A stretch of 64,000 bases of DNA, taken from Larkinella arboricola (lineage in GTDB: Bacteria > Bacteroidota > Bacteroidia > Cytophagales > Spirosomataceae). Both the position numbers and the translations under genes were made by a program. The notes beneath the pieces were generated by a model. The model was given only the letters and a program-made list of their open reading frames with translations. It ran no database searches and was not told the DNA's origin. Every line of letters begins with the position of its first letter. The first letter of the stretch is position 1. The stretch lies in NCBI RefSeq assembly GCF_003259745.1, contig NZ_QLMC01000001.1, positions 558,001 to 622,000 on the forward strand. The letters are read 5' to 3'. Below are positions 7,392-15,764 of this stretch, one piece after another.

Positions 7392-9140
7392 ATGTCAAAC
7401 TTTTATAAAAAAAGCCTTGCGCTGGCTTTACTGACAGTCGTCGGTTTTGTTCCCCACGATGAGACGGCCAACAATCTGCCGGTTCAGACGGCGAAAAACG
7501 GCGGCCTGTTCCTGCCCGAAGGCTTCGAAGCCACGGTTGTGGTGGATAGTCTGCCCGGCCGGGCGAGGCACCTAGCCGTCAACTCCAACGGTGATATATA
7601 CGTAAAAGCCCGGTTTGTCCGGGAGCCGGGGGAGTCGGTAATTGCCCTGCGTGACACCAACGGCGATGGCCGGGCCGACATTATCAAGCGGTTTGGCGGT
7701 CATGCCCGTGAGCGGGCGTACGGGACCGGGATGCGAATTCACAACGGTTACCTGTATTTCAGCTCCGAACTGTTCGTATACCGCTACAAACTGACGCCGG
7801 GTAAACTCGTGCCGGAAAGTCCCGAAGAAATCATTGTGGAGGACGACCATCCGCACGGGATGCACGAACACATTGCCAAACCGCTGACCTTCGACAACAA
7901 AGGCCATATTTACGTCGCCTATGGCGCACCTTCCAACGCCTGCCAGGAGCGGAACCGGATTCCGAGTTCGCCGGGGATGACGCCCTGTGCGATGCTGGAA
8001 GATCACGGCGGCATCTGGCAGTTCGACGCCAACAAAATCGGGCAGACCCAGAAAGACGGTCGCCGGTATGCCACCGGGTTACGGAGCGTTGTGGCGATGG
8101 ACTGGAACCATGCCGACCAGACGCTGTACGCCCTGCAACACGGTCGCGACGACCTGCTGATGCTCTGGGCCGGTGTTTACTCGCCCTGGCAGAGTGCGGT
8201 ATTGCCTTCGGAAGAATTTCTGCGGATTAAGGAGGGAACGGATGGCGGCTGGCCGTACGTCTATTACGACCAGATGCTGGGCAAAAAAGTCCTGAATCCG
8301 GAGTACGGTGGCGACGGGGAAGACGTGGGCAAAGGAGGTCCGTACGAGAAGCCCATTATCGGTTTTCCGGGACACTGGGCACCGAACGACATCCTTTTCT
8401 ACCAGGGCAACCAGTTTCCGGATCGGTACAAAAACGGTTCGTTCATTGCCTTCCACGGTTCGACCAACCGGGCACCCTATCCGCAGGCCGGGTATTTCAT
8501 TGCGTTTGTTCCGTCCAAAAAAGGCGTTCCTTCCTCAAATTGGGAGGTTTTTGCCGACGGTTTTGCGGGCGTTGATCCCATCGTAAACGTGAGCGATGCG
8601 GTGTACCGGCCCATGGGGATTGCGATGGGCCCCGACGGCTCGCTGTACCTGGCCGAAACCGAAAAAGGAAAAATCTGGAAAATAACGTACAAAGGCGACA
8701 AGAAGAAGTTTGGCCCAGCGCAACTGGCGCAGATGGAAAAACGCAAAACCATGTCGCACATCCGGACGCCCGACGAAGTGAAGGACAATCTGGATAAAGA
8801 CAAACCCGTACTGGGCAGCAAAATCTACGGAATTTATTGCCGGGCGTGTCACCAGCGGAACGGTTTGGGCGATTCGCAGCGCTTTCCGCCCCTGTCGGAA
8901 TCGGAATGGGTAGTGGGCGACAAAAAACGCCTGATTGAAGTTCTGCTGAAAGGGCTGGAGGGGCCGATTGAAGTAAAAGGTCAGTCGTACAACAACGTGA
9001 TGCCGCAGCATGATTTCCTGAAGGACGGCGAAATCGCCGAGGTACTGACGTTCATCCGGCAGAACTTTGGCAATTCGGCCAGCGCCATTACCGCCGAGGA
9101 AGTCGGCACCGTCCGGAAAGCAATTAAAGACAAGAAATAA
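7392..9140 (+). CDS. Exported sugar dehydrogenase-type propeller fused to cytochrome c
   Basis: 582 residues. A signal peptide is followed by a six-bladed glucose/sorbosone dehydrogenase-type beta-propeller (LFLPEGFEATVV at the start, GMRIHNGYLYFSSE, PMGIAMGPDGSLYLAETEKGKIWKI at the end of the propeller, about residues 35-440) and a C-terminal monohaem cytochrome c domain with C483-R-A-C-H487 and a later methionine (MPQHDF) as likely axial ligand. It would oxidise a soluble substrate in the periplasm and pass electrons internally to haem. PQQ use is known for some members but not shown for this subfamily. It lies 35 bases after the first amidohydrolase. Confidence 0.87.
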   Translation: MSNFYKKSLALALLTVVGFVPHDETANNLPVQTAKNGGLFLPEGFEATVVVDSLPGRARHLAVNSNGDIYVKARFVREPGESVIALRDTNGDGRADIIKRFGGHARERAYGTGMRIHNGYLYFSSELFVYRYKLTPGKLVPESPEEIIVEDDHPHGMHEHIAKPLTFDNKGHIYVAYGAPSNACQERNRIPSSPGMTPCAMLEDHGGIWQFDANKIGQTQKDGRRYATGLRSVVAMDWNHADQTLYALQHGRDDLLMLWAGVYSPWQSAVLPSEEFLRIKEGTDGGWPYVYYDQMLGKKVLNPEYGGDGEDVGKGGPYEKPIIGFPGHWAPNDILFYQGNQFPDRYKNGSFIAFHGSTNRAPYPQAGYFIAFVPSKKGVPSSNWEVFADGFAGVDPIVNVSDAVYRPMGIAMGPDGSLYLAETEKGKIWKITYKGDKKKFGPAQLAQMEKRKTMSHIRTPDEVKDNLDKDKPVLGSKIYGIYCRACHQRNGLGDSQRFPPLSESEWVVGDKKRLIEVLLKGLEGPIEVKGQSYNNVMPQHDFLKDGEIAEVLTFIRQNFGNSASAITAEEVGTVRKAIKDKK

Positions 9141-9161
9141 AGAAAAGTAAATGATCCGATC

Positions 9162-9191
9162 AATTGCCCCCGGTTCGAACCGGGGGCAATT
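9162..9191. promoter_or_regulatory. Perfect 30-base palindrome
   Basis: AATTGCCCCCGGTTC is followed directly by its exact reverse complement, in the 94-base gap between the cytochrome-propeller gene and the small cytochrome c gene. There is no T-run after it, so it is not a classic terminator. It could be an mRNA-stabilising or processing hairpin or a protein-binding site. Confidence 0.6.
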
Positions 9192-9234
9192 ATCAACCGT
9201 ACACGGACTTTCTTACGCTTAATCTGATTTGTAA

Positions 9235-9675
9235 ATGCGTGCCTATACCTTACTGATTGCCGGTTTTTTTGCGTTGGTTTGTCTCGGAGTAATGGGTTTC
9301 ACGGCTAATCTGAAGCCGGATGAGCCCAAACAGGACCGCTGGAAAGCGCCGACCTGGGCCGATACGCTGAAAAGCCACTACCCAACCGAGCCGCTGACGC
9401 TGGCGCAGGGGGAGGAACTGTTCATGGAGTTCTGCTCATCCTGCCACGGCGAAACCGGGCTGGGCGATGGGGCTGCGGGCCGGTCGCTGGGGGCCAAACC
9501 TGCCAATTTTCACGACCCGGACGTAAAGGGCCAAACCGACGGCGCGCTGTTCTGGAAGCTGTCGAACGGGCGGGGAAACATGCCACCCTTTCAAGACGTT
9601 TTTTCGGAAGAGCAGCGCTGGCAGTTAGTGGCTTATCTTCGTAAATTATCCGCTCCCAAGACCGACCATAAATGA
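9235..9675 (+). CDS. Exported c-type cytochrome, monohaem
   Basis: 146 residues with an N-terminal hydrophobic signal or anchor segment (residues 4-22) and one cytochrome c domain: haem motif C67-S-S-C-H71 and the candidate axial methionine in GNMPPFQD. It is the soluble or membrane-tethered electron carrier of this gene group. Its stop overlaps the start of the following propeller gene (ATGA at 9672-9675), so the two are translationally coupled and probably act as a dehydrogenase-cytochrome pair, with the following protein supplying the dehydrogenase domain that here lacks its own haem. Confidence 0.9.
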   Translation: MRAYTLLIAGFFALVCLGVMGFTANLKPDEPKQDRWKAPTWADTLKSHYPTEPLTLAQGEELFMEFCSSCHGETGLGDGAAGRSLGAKPANFHDPDVKGQTDGALFWKLSNGRGNMPPFQDVFSEEQRWQLVAYLRKLSAPKTDHK

Positions 9676-11135
9676 AATTCATAACCTCTTTACGGAAACA
9701 AATCGGCGTACTGGCAACGGCCCTCTGCTGTCCGGTACTGCTCTACGCGCAAGGCTCCGACGCTCCGATTCCGCCCACGGCCCTGCGGCCCGACATCAAA
9801 GTGGAGCATTTTCTGGCCGTTGGACCCGAAGCCGTCCGGCTGATTCAGCACCCGGTAACCGGCGATCTGTACTACACCACGTTTACCGGCGATGTGTTTC
9901 GGGTCAAAATGAACGACCAGCCGCCGGTGGCCGAGAAAGTGTTTTCGGCAGCCGATCACGGTATTACACGCTTGCAGGGAGCGGCTTTTCTGAAAAACAC
10001 GCTCTTTCTGGCCGGTAACATCAGTGTCAACAACAACAAGGGCACGAAAGGCCGGATGGTGCGCTACGACCTGGCGTCGGGCAACAAGCCGGAGATGACA
10101 GTGGTGTTTAATACCGTTGAATACGGAACCAACAAAACGACCTTCGACCACGGCTGGAACGCTCTGGAAATCAGCCCTGACGGAAAGTATATCTACGTCA
10201 ATACCGGCGCCCGGACCGACCACGGCGAAGTGCAGGACAACGGCGGTGTGTACCCGAACGCCCGCGACAATGCCCTGACGGCCAAAATCTTCCGGTTTCC
10301 GGTGAATGTCAAAAATCTGGAACTGCCCGACGACGAAGCCAAGTTGAAAGCCGACGGTTACATCTATGCCGAAGGCATCCGCAACGCCTACGACATGGCA
10401 TTCGATGGCAACGGGAATCTGTTTGCGGTCTCTAATTCGGGCGACTACGACCACGCCGAAGATATGTTCTGGGTACGGAAGGGGCATCACTACGGTTTTC
10501 CGTGGGTGATGGGGGGCGGTATCGACAACCCGCAGCAGTATCCCGACTGGCAGCCCGACCCGGAGAAAGATCCGTTCATGAGCAAGTTTGCCCACGCGTG
10601 GCTGATGCGGTATTTTCGCAATGACCCGGATTTTCCGAAAAAACCGGCGGGTGTCAAGTTTACCGGCCCGGTGCTGAACATGGGGCCGGACGCCAACGAA
10701 TACCGTGACCGCGCCACCGGTCTGGTGATGGACGGCGATTCAACGGGCGTGGGCGTTGGCACGTTTAACGCGCACAGTTCGCCACTGGGTTTGTTTTTCG
10801 ACACCAAAAAAGCACTGGCCGACGATTTCAAGGGCGACGGTTTTGTGATCCGGTATTCGGGGCCGCGCCGGAATTCGACCCTTGTTCACCCGCTGAAAAA
10901 ACAGGGCCGCGACCTGCTGCACCTGGATATGACCTACAACAAAACCACCGATAATTATACGGTTAAGACCACCCGCCTTGTCGATGGTTTTACGGAGCCG
11001 ACCGACGCGGTGCTGGTGGATAATACCGTGTACATCATCGAGTATGGTGGTAAAGGCGGAAACATCTGGAAAATTACGCTGCCAGCAGATTCAAAAATGG
11101 CGAAGAAAAGCCGCAGGAAAGAAGCCCGGAAATGA
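9672..11135 (+). CDS. Exported glucose/sorbosone dehydrogenase-type beta-propeller
   Basis: 487 residues: signal peptide (to about residue 26, ending LLYAQG) and a single beta-propeller of the PQQ-dependent sugar dehydrogenase type. Family marks are DHGWNALEISPDGKYIYVNTGAR, the EGIRNAYDMAFD blade, HHYGFPWVMGG, and the final VDNTVYIIEYGGKGGNIWKI blade. Unlike the gene at 7392 there is no CXXCH, which fits its overlap with the separate cytochrome c gene just before it. The C-terminus is very basic (KKSRRKEARK). Substrate and cofactor are not shown by sequence; a role in oxidising the product of the amidohydrolase/PLP steps is inferred from the operon. Confidence 0.85.
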   Translation: MKFITSLRKQIGVLATALCCPVLLYAQGSDAPIPPTALRPDIKVEHFLAVGPEAVRLIQHPVTGDLYYTTFTGDVFRVKMNDQPPVAEKVFSAADHGITRLQGAAFLKNTLFLAGNISVNNNKGTKGRMVRYDLASGNKPEMTVVFNTVEYGTNKTTFDHGWNALEISPDGKYIYVNTGARTDHGEVQDNGGVYPNARDNALTAKIFRFPVNVKNLELPDDEAKLKADGYIYAEGIRNAYDMAFDGNGNLFAVSNSGDYDHAEDMFWVRKGHHYGFPWVMGGGIDNPQQYPDWQPDPEKDPFMSKFAHAWLMRYFRNDPDFPKKPAGVKFTGPVLNMGPDANEYRDRATGLVMDGDSTGVGVGTFNAHSSPLGLFFDTKKALADDFKGDGFVIRYSGPRRNSTLVHPLKKQGRDLLHLDMTYNKTTDNYTVKTTRLVDGFTEPTDAVLVDNTVYIIEYGGKGGNIWKITLPADSKMAKKSRRKEARK

Positions 11136-11168
11136 GCACTATGCTTTCATTAAACTAACCCAATACCC

Positions 11169-12449
11169 ATGAAGAAACTATTTCTTTTTGCGTTTGCACT
11201 CTGCGTAGCCTTCAGTGAACTGGCGCTGGCGCAGCCCTACCACATTGTGATCAAGAACGGTCACGTCATTGACCCGAAAAATAACATCGACGCCGTTATG
11301 GATGTCGCCATTCAGGACGGAAAGATTGCCAAGGTGGCTAAATCCATCGACGCAACCGGTGCCCGGCAGGTGGTCAACGCCAAGGGCTTATACGTGACGC
11401 CGGGCCTGATTGACATTCACACGCACGTCTTTTTTGGGACCAACATGAACCAGACGTACAGCAACGGCCCGAACGCCCTGCCGCCCGACGTTTTTACGTT
11501 CCGCAACGGGGTAACGACCATTGTTGATGCGGGTTGCTCCGGCTGGCGCGATTTCGAAGCGTTCAAGAAGCAAACCATCGATGCCTCCCAAACGCGGGTG
11601 CTGGCTCTGCTCAACATTGTTGGAAGCGGCATGCGGGGTGGCAAGTTCGAGCAGAACATTGAGGACATGGACCCGAAAGCCACGGCAGACATGGCGAAGA
11701 AATACCCCGAGCTGGTGGTGGGCGTTAAACTGGCGCACTTCAACGGCTATAACTGGACGCCGACCGACCGGGCTGTCGAAGCCGGAAAGCTGGCTAACAA
11801 ACCCGTTATGATCGACTTCGGTGGCAGCCAGCCAACGCTTTCCATTCAGGAACTGTACCTGAAACACCTGCGTCCGGGCGACATTTTCACCCACTGCTTT
11901 GGGCAGTTAGGCACCCGGGAGCCTATCGTAGACGTAGCTACCAGCAAAGTAAAACCGTTTGTGTGGGAAGCTCAGAAAAAGGGCATCATTTTCGACGTAG
12001 GCTACGGCGGTATCAGCTTTGCGTTCTCGCAGGCCATTCCGGCCCTGAAAGAAGGTTTCTTTCCGAACACGATCAGCACGGATATTCACACGGGTAGCAT
12101 GAACAACGCCATGAAAGACATGCTGAACGTGATGTCGAAATTTCTGGCAATGGGCATGGACTTGAAAAGTGTCATCAAAGCCAGCACCTGGGCACCGGCG
12201 CAGGCCATCAAACGGTCCGAACTGGGCAGCCTGACAGAAGGTACCGAAGCCGATGTGGCGGTGCTGGATCTGGTGGATGGTAAATTTGCGGTTCGGGATG
12301 TGGGCCATTTCGGCTTCTTCGATTACACGGGTCATAAAATTGAAGGAAAACAAAAGCTGACTTGTGAGATGACCATCCGCAAAGGCCGGATTGTATACGA
12401 CCTGAACGGCATTGCTGACCCGGTTATCGTTCGTCAGCGTCCGCAATAA
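11169..12449 (+). CDS. Exported amidohydrolase/deacetylase family metallohydrolase (copy 2)
   Basis: 426 residues, paralog of the product of 6100-7356 along its whole length. Signal peptide to about residue 22 (ending LALAQ). Metal ligands are conserved: H84-T-H86, lysine in VVGVKLAHF, histidine in GDIFTHCF, aspartate in STDIHTG. Differences from copy 1 include HTH in place of HGH, QPTLSIQ in place of NPPLSLE in a likely substrate loop, and an insertion of about seven residues near the C-terminus (around FAVRDVGHFGF). This suggests duplication followed by change of specificity. It is the last gene of the operon that begins at 4340 or 4875; a weak hairpin follows. Confidence 0.9.
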   Translation: MKKLFLFAFALCVAFSELALAQPYHIVIKNGHVIDPKNNIDAVMDVAIQDGKIAKVAKSIDATGARQVVNAKGLYVTPGLIDIHTHVFFGTNMNQTYSNGPNALPPDVFTFRNGVTTIVDAGCSGWRDFEAFKKQTIDASQTRVLALLNIVGSGMRGGKFEQNIEDMDPKATADMAKKYPELVVGVKLAHFNGYNWTPTDRAVEAGKLANKPVMIDFGGSQPTLSIQELYLKHLRPGDIFTHCFGQLGTREPIVDVATSKVKPFVWEAQKKGIIFDVGYGGISFAFSQAIPALKEGFFPNTISTDIHTGSMNNAMKDMLNVMSKFLAMGMDLKSVIKASTWAPAQAIKRSELGSLTEGTEADVAVLDLVDGKFAVRDVGHFGFFDYTGHKIEGKQKLTCEMTIRKGRIVYDLNGIADPVIVRQRPQ

Positions 12450-12462
12450 TGGCAGGGAGTCC

Positions 12463-12505
12463 AGGGCTTTGGAACGCGTCGGTCAACCCACCTCCGAAGC
12501 CCTAG
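12463..12505 (+). terminator. Hairpin after amidohydrolase copy 2
   Basis: AGGGCTT at 12463-12469 pairs with AAGCCCT at 12497-12503 around a 27-base loop, with no T-run. It is a weak terminator or processing site separating the catabolic operon from the transporter gene, which has its own -7 box. Confidence 0.35.
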
Positions 12506-12525
12506 GCCCCATGTCATAAAACTCT

Positions 12526-12533
12526 TATATTTG
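12526..12533 (+). promoter_or_regulatory. Candidate -7 box for the BASS transporter gene
   Basis: TATATTTG fits TAnnTTTG exactly and is 34 bases before the ATG at 12568. Together with the hairpin just upstream it suggests the transporter has its own promoter. Confidence 0.5.
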
Positions 12534-12567
12534 GGAATGTATTTCCTAAACCTTCTGAGAAATTACC

Positions 12568-13674
12568 ATGTATAAACTAATTCTGGGACTGGCGGGGGTT
12601 TGTCTGCTGGTAGCATTGGCCCTCATGGTCAGCGGCAATCTGCCAATGGCTGGCCCTTTCCTGATTGCCTTCTTTCTGGCCGTTTCAATTGGCTTTCGGG
12701 GCTATAAAAACCTGAAAGGCTTTTCGTATACCGTCGTCATCTTTGCAGCTGTTACAACGGCTTTGTATTACCCACAGTACTTCGTTTCCGCCGGAAACTT
12801 TAAATTTAGTTCGTTAATTACCCCGCTAATTCAGCTCATTATGTTCGGAATGGGAACGTCCATGAGCTTCGACGATTTTGTGGGCGTTATCCGGATGCCG
12901 AAAGGCGTTTTGATTGGGGTAATCAGCCACTTTATTATCATGCCCAGCATCGGCTATTTGCTGGCCAGCGTCAGCGGACTGCCACCCGAGATTGCTGCCG
13001 GTATTATTCTGATCGGTTGCTCGCCCAACGGCATGGCCTCCAACGTAATTTCGTATCTGGCCAAAGCTAATCTGGCCCTGTCGATTACCATTACCGCCGT
13101 ATCAACCATGCTGGCTCCTTTTATTACGCCGGTTCTGATGAAACTGCTGGCGGGGGCCTTCGTCGAAATCGACACCCTGGACATGATGATTGACATCGCC
13201 AAGATGGTGATCATTCCTATCGGTGCGGGGCTGCTGTTTAACAAGTTTCTCAGCGGTAAGGCTGCCTGGCTGGACAATCTGATGCCGTTTGTATCGATGT
13301 TCGGCATTGCGTTTATCATTGTCATCATCACCGCAGCGGGCCGGGATAGCCTACTGACCATCGGACCGCTGCTGCTGGGTCTGGTGCTGATTCATAATCT
13401 GTCGGGGTATATCCTGGGCTACTGGTCCGGCCGTCTCTTTAGAATGAACGAGCGCGATTGCCGCACGATGGCGATTGAGGTCGGAATGCAGAACGGTGGG
13501 CTAGCTTCCGGCATTGCTAAAGAAATGGGCAAACTGGCCACAGTGGGTCTGGCTCCGGCCATCTTTGGACCGTTGATGAACATTACAGGTTCCATTCTGG
13601 CATCCTGGTGGCACAGCCGTATGCCGAAAGAGGAGCGGGAAGCCGTTACGGAAATGGAATACCGACGTCATTAA
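12568..13674 (+). CDS. Bile acid:sodium symporter (BASS) family transporter
   Basis: 368 residues, almost entirely transmembrane (about ten to eleven helices). Family marks are the discontinuous-helix motifs GCSPNGMASNVISYLAKAN (about residues 150-168) and EVGMQNGGLASGIAKEMG, which form the sodium and substrate sites, and FGMGTSMSFDDF. BASS proteins take up small organic anions such as bile acids, pyruvate or pantoate with sodium in the inner membrane. The N-terminus has two extra hydrophobic segments before the usual domain. Downstream of a periplasmic catabolic operon, it most likely imports an organic-acid product into the cytoplasm (inference). A strong terminator follows. Confidence 0.92.
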   Translation: MYKLILGLAGVCLLVALALMVSGNLPMAGPFLIAFFLAVSIGFRGYKNLKGFSYTVVIFAAVTTALYYPQYFVSAGNFKFSSLITPLIQLIMFGMGTSMSFDDFVGVIRMPKGVLIGVISHFIIMPSIGYLLASVSGLPPEIAAGIILIGCSPNGMASNVISYLAKANLALSITITAVSTMLAPFITPVLMKLLAGAFVEIDTLDMMIDIAKMVIIPIGAGLLFNKFLSGKAAWLDNLMPFVSMFGIAFIIVIITAAGRDSLLTIGPLLLGLVLIHNLSGYILGYWSGRLFRMNERDCRTMAIEVGMQNGGLASGIAKEMGKLATVGLAPAIFGPLMNITGSILASWWHSRMPKEEREAVTEMEYRRH

Positions 13675-13690
13675 TTCCCTACAACATATG

Positions 13691-13722
13691 TTCTGCCCCG
13701 CATCCTGTGGGGCAGAATTTTA
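13691..13722 (+). terminator. Rho-independent terminator after the BASS gene
   Basis: TTCTGCCCC pairs with GGGGCAGAA, and three further pairs including one G-U close the loop to three bases. TTTTA follows. It lies 17 bases after the transporter stop. Confidence 0.75.
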
Positions 13723-13731
13723 ATTAAGCCT

Positions 13732-14640
13732 ATGCGAATGAATAAAGTTACGCTTGCCATTGCCACCTCACTAACCGGTTTGGTTCTGATGTCGTCTCAT
13801 AACGCCGAAGATCTATTTAAATCCGCCGTTTTTACGCCCGCCAACGGTTTTACGTCCGGTGTTGAAGGTCCGGCGGTGGATAAGTCCGGGACGGTTTACG
13901 CCGTCAATTTTGCTAAGCAGGGCACCATCGGGCAGATCACCCCGGGCGGTGAAGCCAGTGTGTTTGTTGAACTCCCCGAAGGCAGCGTTGGCAACGGCAT
14001 TCGCTTTAACAAAAAGGGCGATATGTTTATTGCCGACTACCCCAAACACAACATCCTGAAAGTGGCTGCGGGTACCAAAAACGTGAGCGTTTTTGCCAAT
14101 GAACCGCGTATGAACCAGCCCAACGACATTGCCATCGACGGCAAAGACCGGCTGTATGCGAGTGATCCAAGCTGGAAAAACAACACGGGCAACATCTGGC
14201 GCATCGACACCGACGGCAAGGTAACGCTGCTGGAAGCTAACATGGGCACAACGAACGGTATTGAAGTGAGTCCCGACGACAAGCGGCTGTATGTCAATGA
14301 GTCCAACCAGCGGAAGGTCTGGGTATACGACTTGTCGGCCAGCGGTCAGGTGAGTAACAAACGCCTGCTGATCGAGTTCCCGGACTTCGGTATGGATGGT
14401 ATGCGCTGCGACGTGGACGGTAATCTGTACATCACCCGGTTTGGCAAGGGAACAATTGCTAAAGTTTCGCCCGAGGGCAAGGTGATACAGGAAGTGCAGT
14501 TAATCGGCAAACGGCCCACAAACATCTGTTTTGGTGGCAAAGACGGTCGCACTGCCTACGTCACGCTCCAGGATCAGGGCAATCTTGAAAGCTTCCGGGT
14601 TGATAAGCCGGGTCGGGAGTGGAAAATACAGAAGAAATAA
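13732..14640 (+). CDS. Exported SMP-30/gluconolactonase-like protein
   Basis: 302 residues: signal peptide (residues 1-23) and a six-bladed propeller of the SMP-30/gluconolaconase/LRE group. Visible marks are EGPAVDKSGTVYAVNF, the NGIRFNKKGDMFIADY blade, the metal-site asparagine in RMNQPNDIAIDG, and NGIEVSPDDKRLYVNES with an Asp/Asn cluster near residue 185. These enzymes open sugar lactones with a divalent metal. A periplasmic lactonase is what one would expect after sugar dehydrogenases that make lactones, as encoded upstream. It is separated from the BASS gene by a terminator, so it may have its own promoter. Confidence 0.87.
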   Translation: MRMNKVTLAIATSLTGLVLMSSHNAEDLFKSAVFTPANGFTSGVEGPAVDKSGTVYAVNFAKQGTIGQITPGGEASVFVELPEGSVGNGIRFNKKGDMFIADYPKHNILKVAAGTKNVSVFANEPRMNQPNDIAIDGKDRLYASDPSWKNNTGNIWRIDTDGKVTLLEANMGTTNGIEVSPDDKRLYVNESNQRKVWVYDLSASGQVSNKRLLIEFPDFGMDGMRCDVDGNLYITRFGKGTIAKVSPEGKVIQEVQLIGKRPTNICFGGKDGRTAYVTLQDQGNLESFRVDKPGREWKIQKK

Positions 14641-14654
14641 TATACTCTGACGAA

Positions 14655-14690
14655 CAAAAAAGCCCACCGTGTAAACCGTGGGCTTTTTTG
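14655..14690. terminator. Strong bidirectional terminator
   Basis: CAAAAAAGCCCAC and its complement GTGGGCTTTTTTG form a near-perfect stem with a short loop. A-run and T-run flank both sides, so it serves the lactonase gene on the plus strand and the receiver-CRP gene (stop at 14709) on the minus strand. Confidence 0.9.
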
Positions 14691-14708
14691 TTGGATGGCA
14701 GCGAGGAG

Positions 14709-15764
14709 TTACCACCGTGCACGCTTCAGTTTTTCGGGCTGGAGTATCCGGATGCTGGTACCGCTGATATCAATCAATCCGTCACTTTTAAACTCGCTCA
14801 GCGTCCGGATCAGTGATTCGGTGGCCGTGCCGACCATCGCGGCCAGATCATCGCGCGAGAAATGAATAACCGGCTGATTGTCGTTGCTTTGCAGACTGTT
14901 GTGCAGACGGAGCAGCGTATCGGCCACCCGCCGACGCAGCGAGTTGTAGGCCATTGCCAGCAGTTGCTCCTCGCGGTCCGTGATTCGGTTGGCCAGTAGC
15001 TGAACAAACCGCCGGGCAACCTCACTGTCGCGAGAAACCAGGTCGATAAAGGTTTCCTTCGGGATATACACCAGCTCGGTGTCTTCCAACGCAACTGCCG
15101 AGTCGGTCTGGTCGGTTTGTTCCAGCAGGCTTACGTAACCGAAAAAATCGCCCGGCAAATATAAACCCGTAATGAATTCCTTGCCATCCGGATTGGTTTT
15201 GAACGTTTTGACGCGACCTGCCTGGACGAAATACAGCCGCGTCGGTTCGTCGCCCTCCGAATACACAAATTGCTTTTTCTTGATGAGGTGTCCCTTACGG
15301 TCCACCAGAAGCGAATCGATGCCGGTTAGGGTGTGGGCATCGTCCAGAAATTGTCCCAAACCGTCTTTCGTTGGCTCGTAGGCCGGTCGCATCTGATTAA
15401 AGCGTTTAAGCCGCCCCTCCACAGCATTCAGCAATTCAATTTCCTCGAATGGTTTGGTCAGGTAGTCGTCGGCGCCCATTTCCATGCCCCGGCGGAAGTC
15501 AGCCCGCTCGGTTTTGGCGGTCAGAAAAATAAAGGGAACGTCTGCCAAGTCCGGATTTTTATTGAAAATGTGGAGTACCCCGTAGCCGTCGAGTACCGGC
15601 ATCATGATGTCGCAAATCACCAGATCCGGTTTGGTTTCCAGGGCTTTTTCAACACCAATTTTCCCATTCTCTGCCGTCAGAACGCGGTAGTTGGCGAGTT
15701 CCAGAATTTCGGCGGTATTTTCCCGGATGTCGGGATTATCTTCAATGAGCAGGATTATTTTCAT
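14709..15764 (-). CDS. Response regulator fused to a CRP/FNR-type regulator
   Basis: 351 residues with the order receiver, cyclic-nucleotide-binding barrel, CRP winged helix. The receiver (residues 1-125) has the acidic pair (IEDN), the phosphorylated aspartate in CDIMMPVLDG, the LTAK threonine and lysine of LTKPFEE. The barrel (about 150-260) shows GDEPTRLYFVQAGRVKTF and LPGDFFGYVSLLE. The HTH (about 285-350) shows FSRDDLAAMVGTATESLIRTL and ends in the basic KLKRARW. No cysteine cluster for an iron-sulphur site is seen. The gene overlaps the kinase gene upstream by 23 bases, so the PAS kinase at 15742 is almost certainly its partner. Output is probably transcription control by phosphorylation with or without a ligand. 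Confidence 0.92.
   Translation of the reverse strand: MKIILLIEDNPDIRENTAEILELANYRVLTAENGKIGVEKALETKPDLVICDIMMPVLDGYGVLHIFNKNPDLADVPFIFLTAKTERADFRRGMEMGADDYLTKPFEEIELLNAVEGRLKRFNQMRPAYEPTKDGLGQFLDDAHTLTGIDSLLVDRKGHLIKKKQFVYSEGDEPTRLYFVQAGRVKTFKTNPDGKEFITGLYLPGDFFGYVSLLEQTDQTDSAVALEDTELVYIPKETFIDLVSRDSEVARRFVQLLANRITDREEQLLAMAYNSLRRRVADTLLRLHNSLQSNDNQPVIHFSRDDLAAMVGTATESLIRTLSEFKSDGLIDISGTSIRILQPEKLKRARW

Noticed and set aside
9690-10595. 301-codon minus-strand frame
   Set aside because: Shadow of the propeller gene at 9672-11135; His/Val/Arg-rich with no domain.
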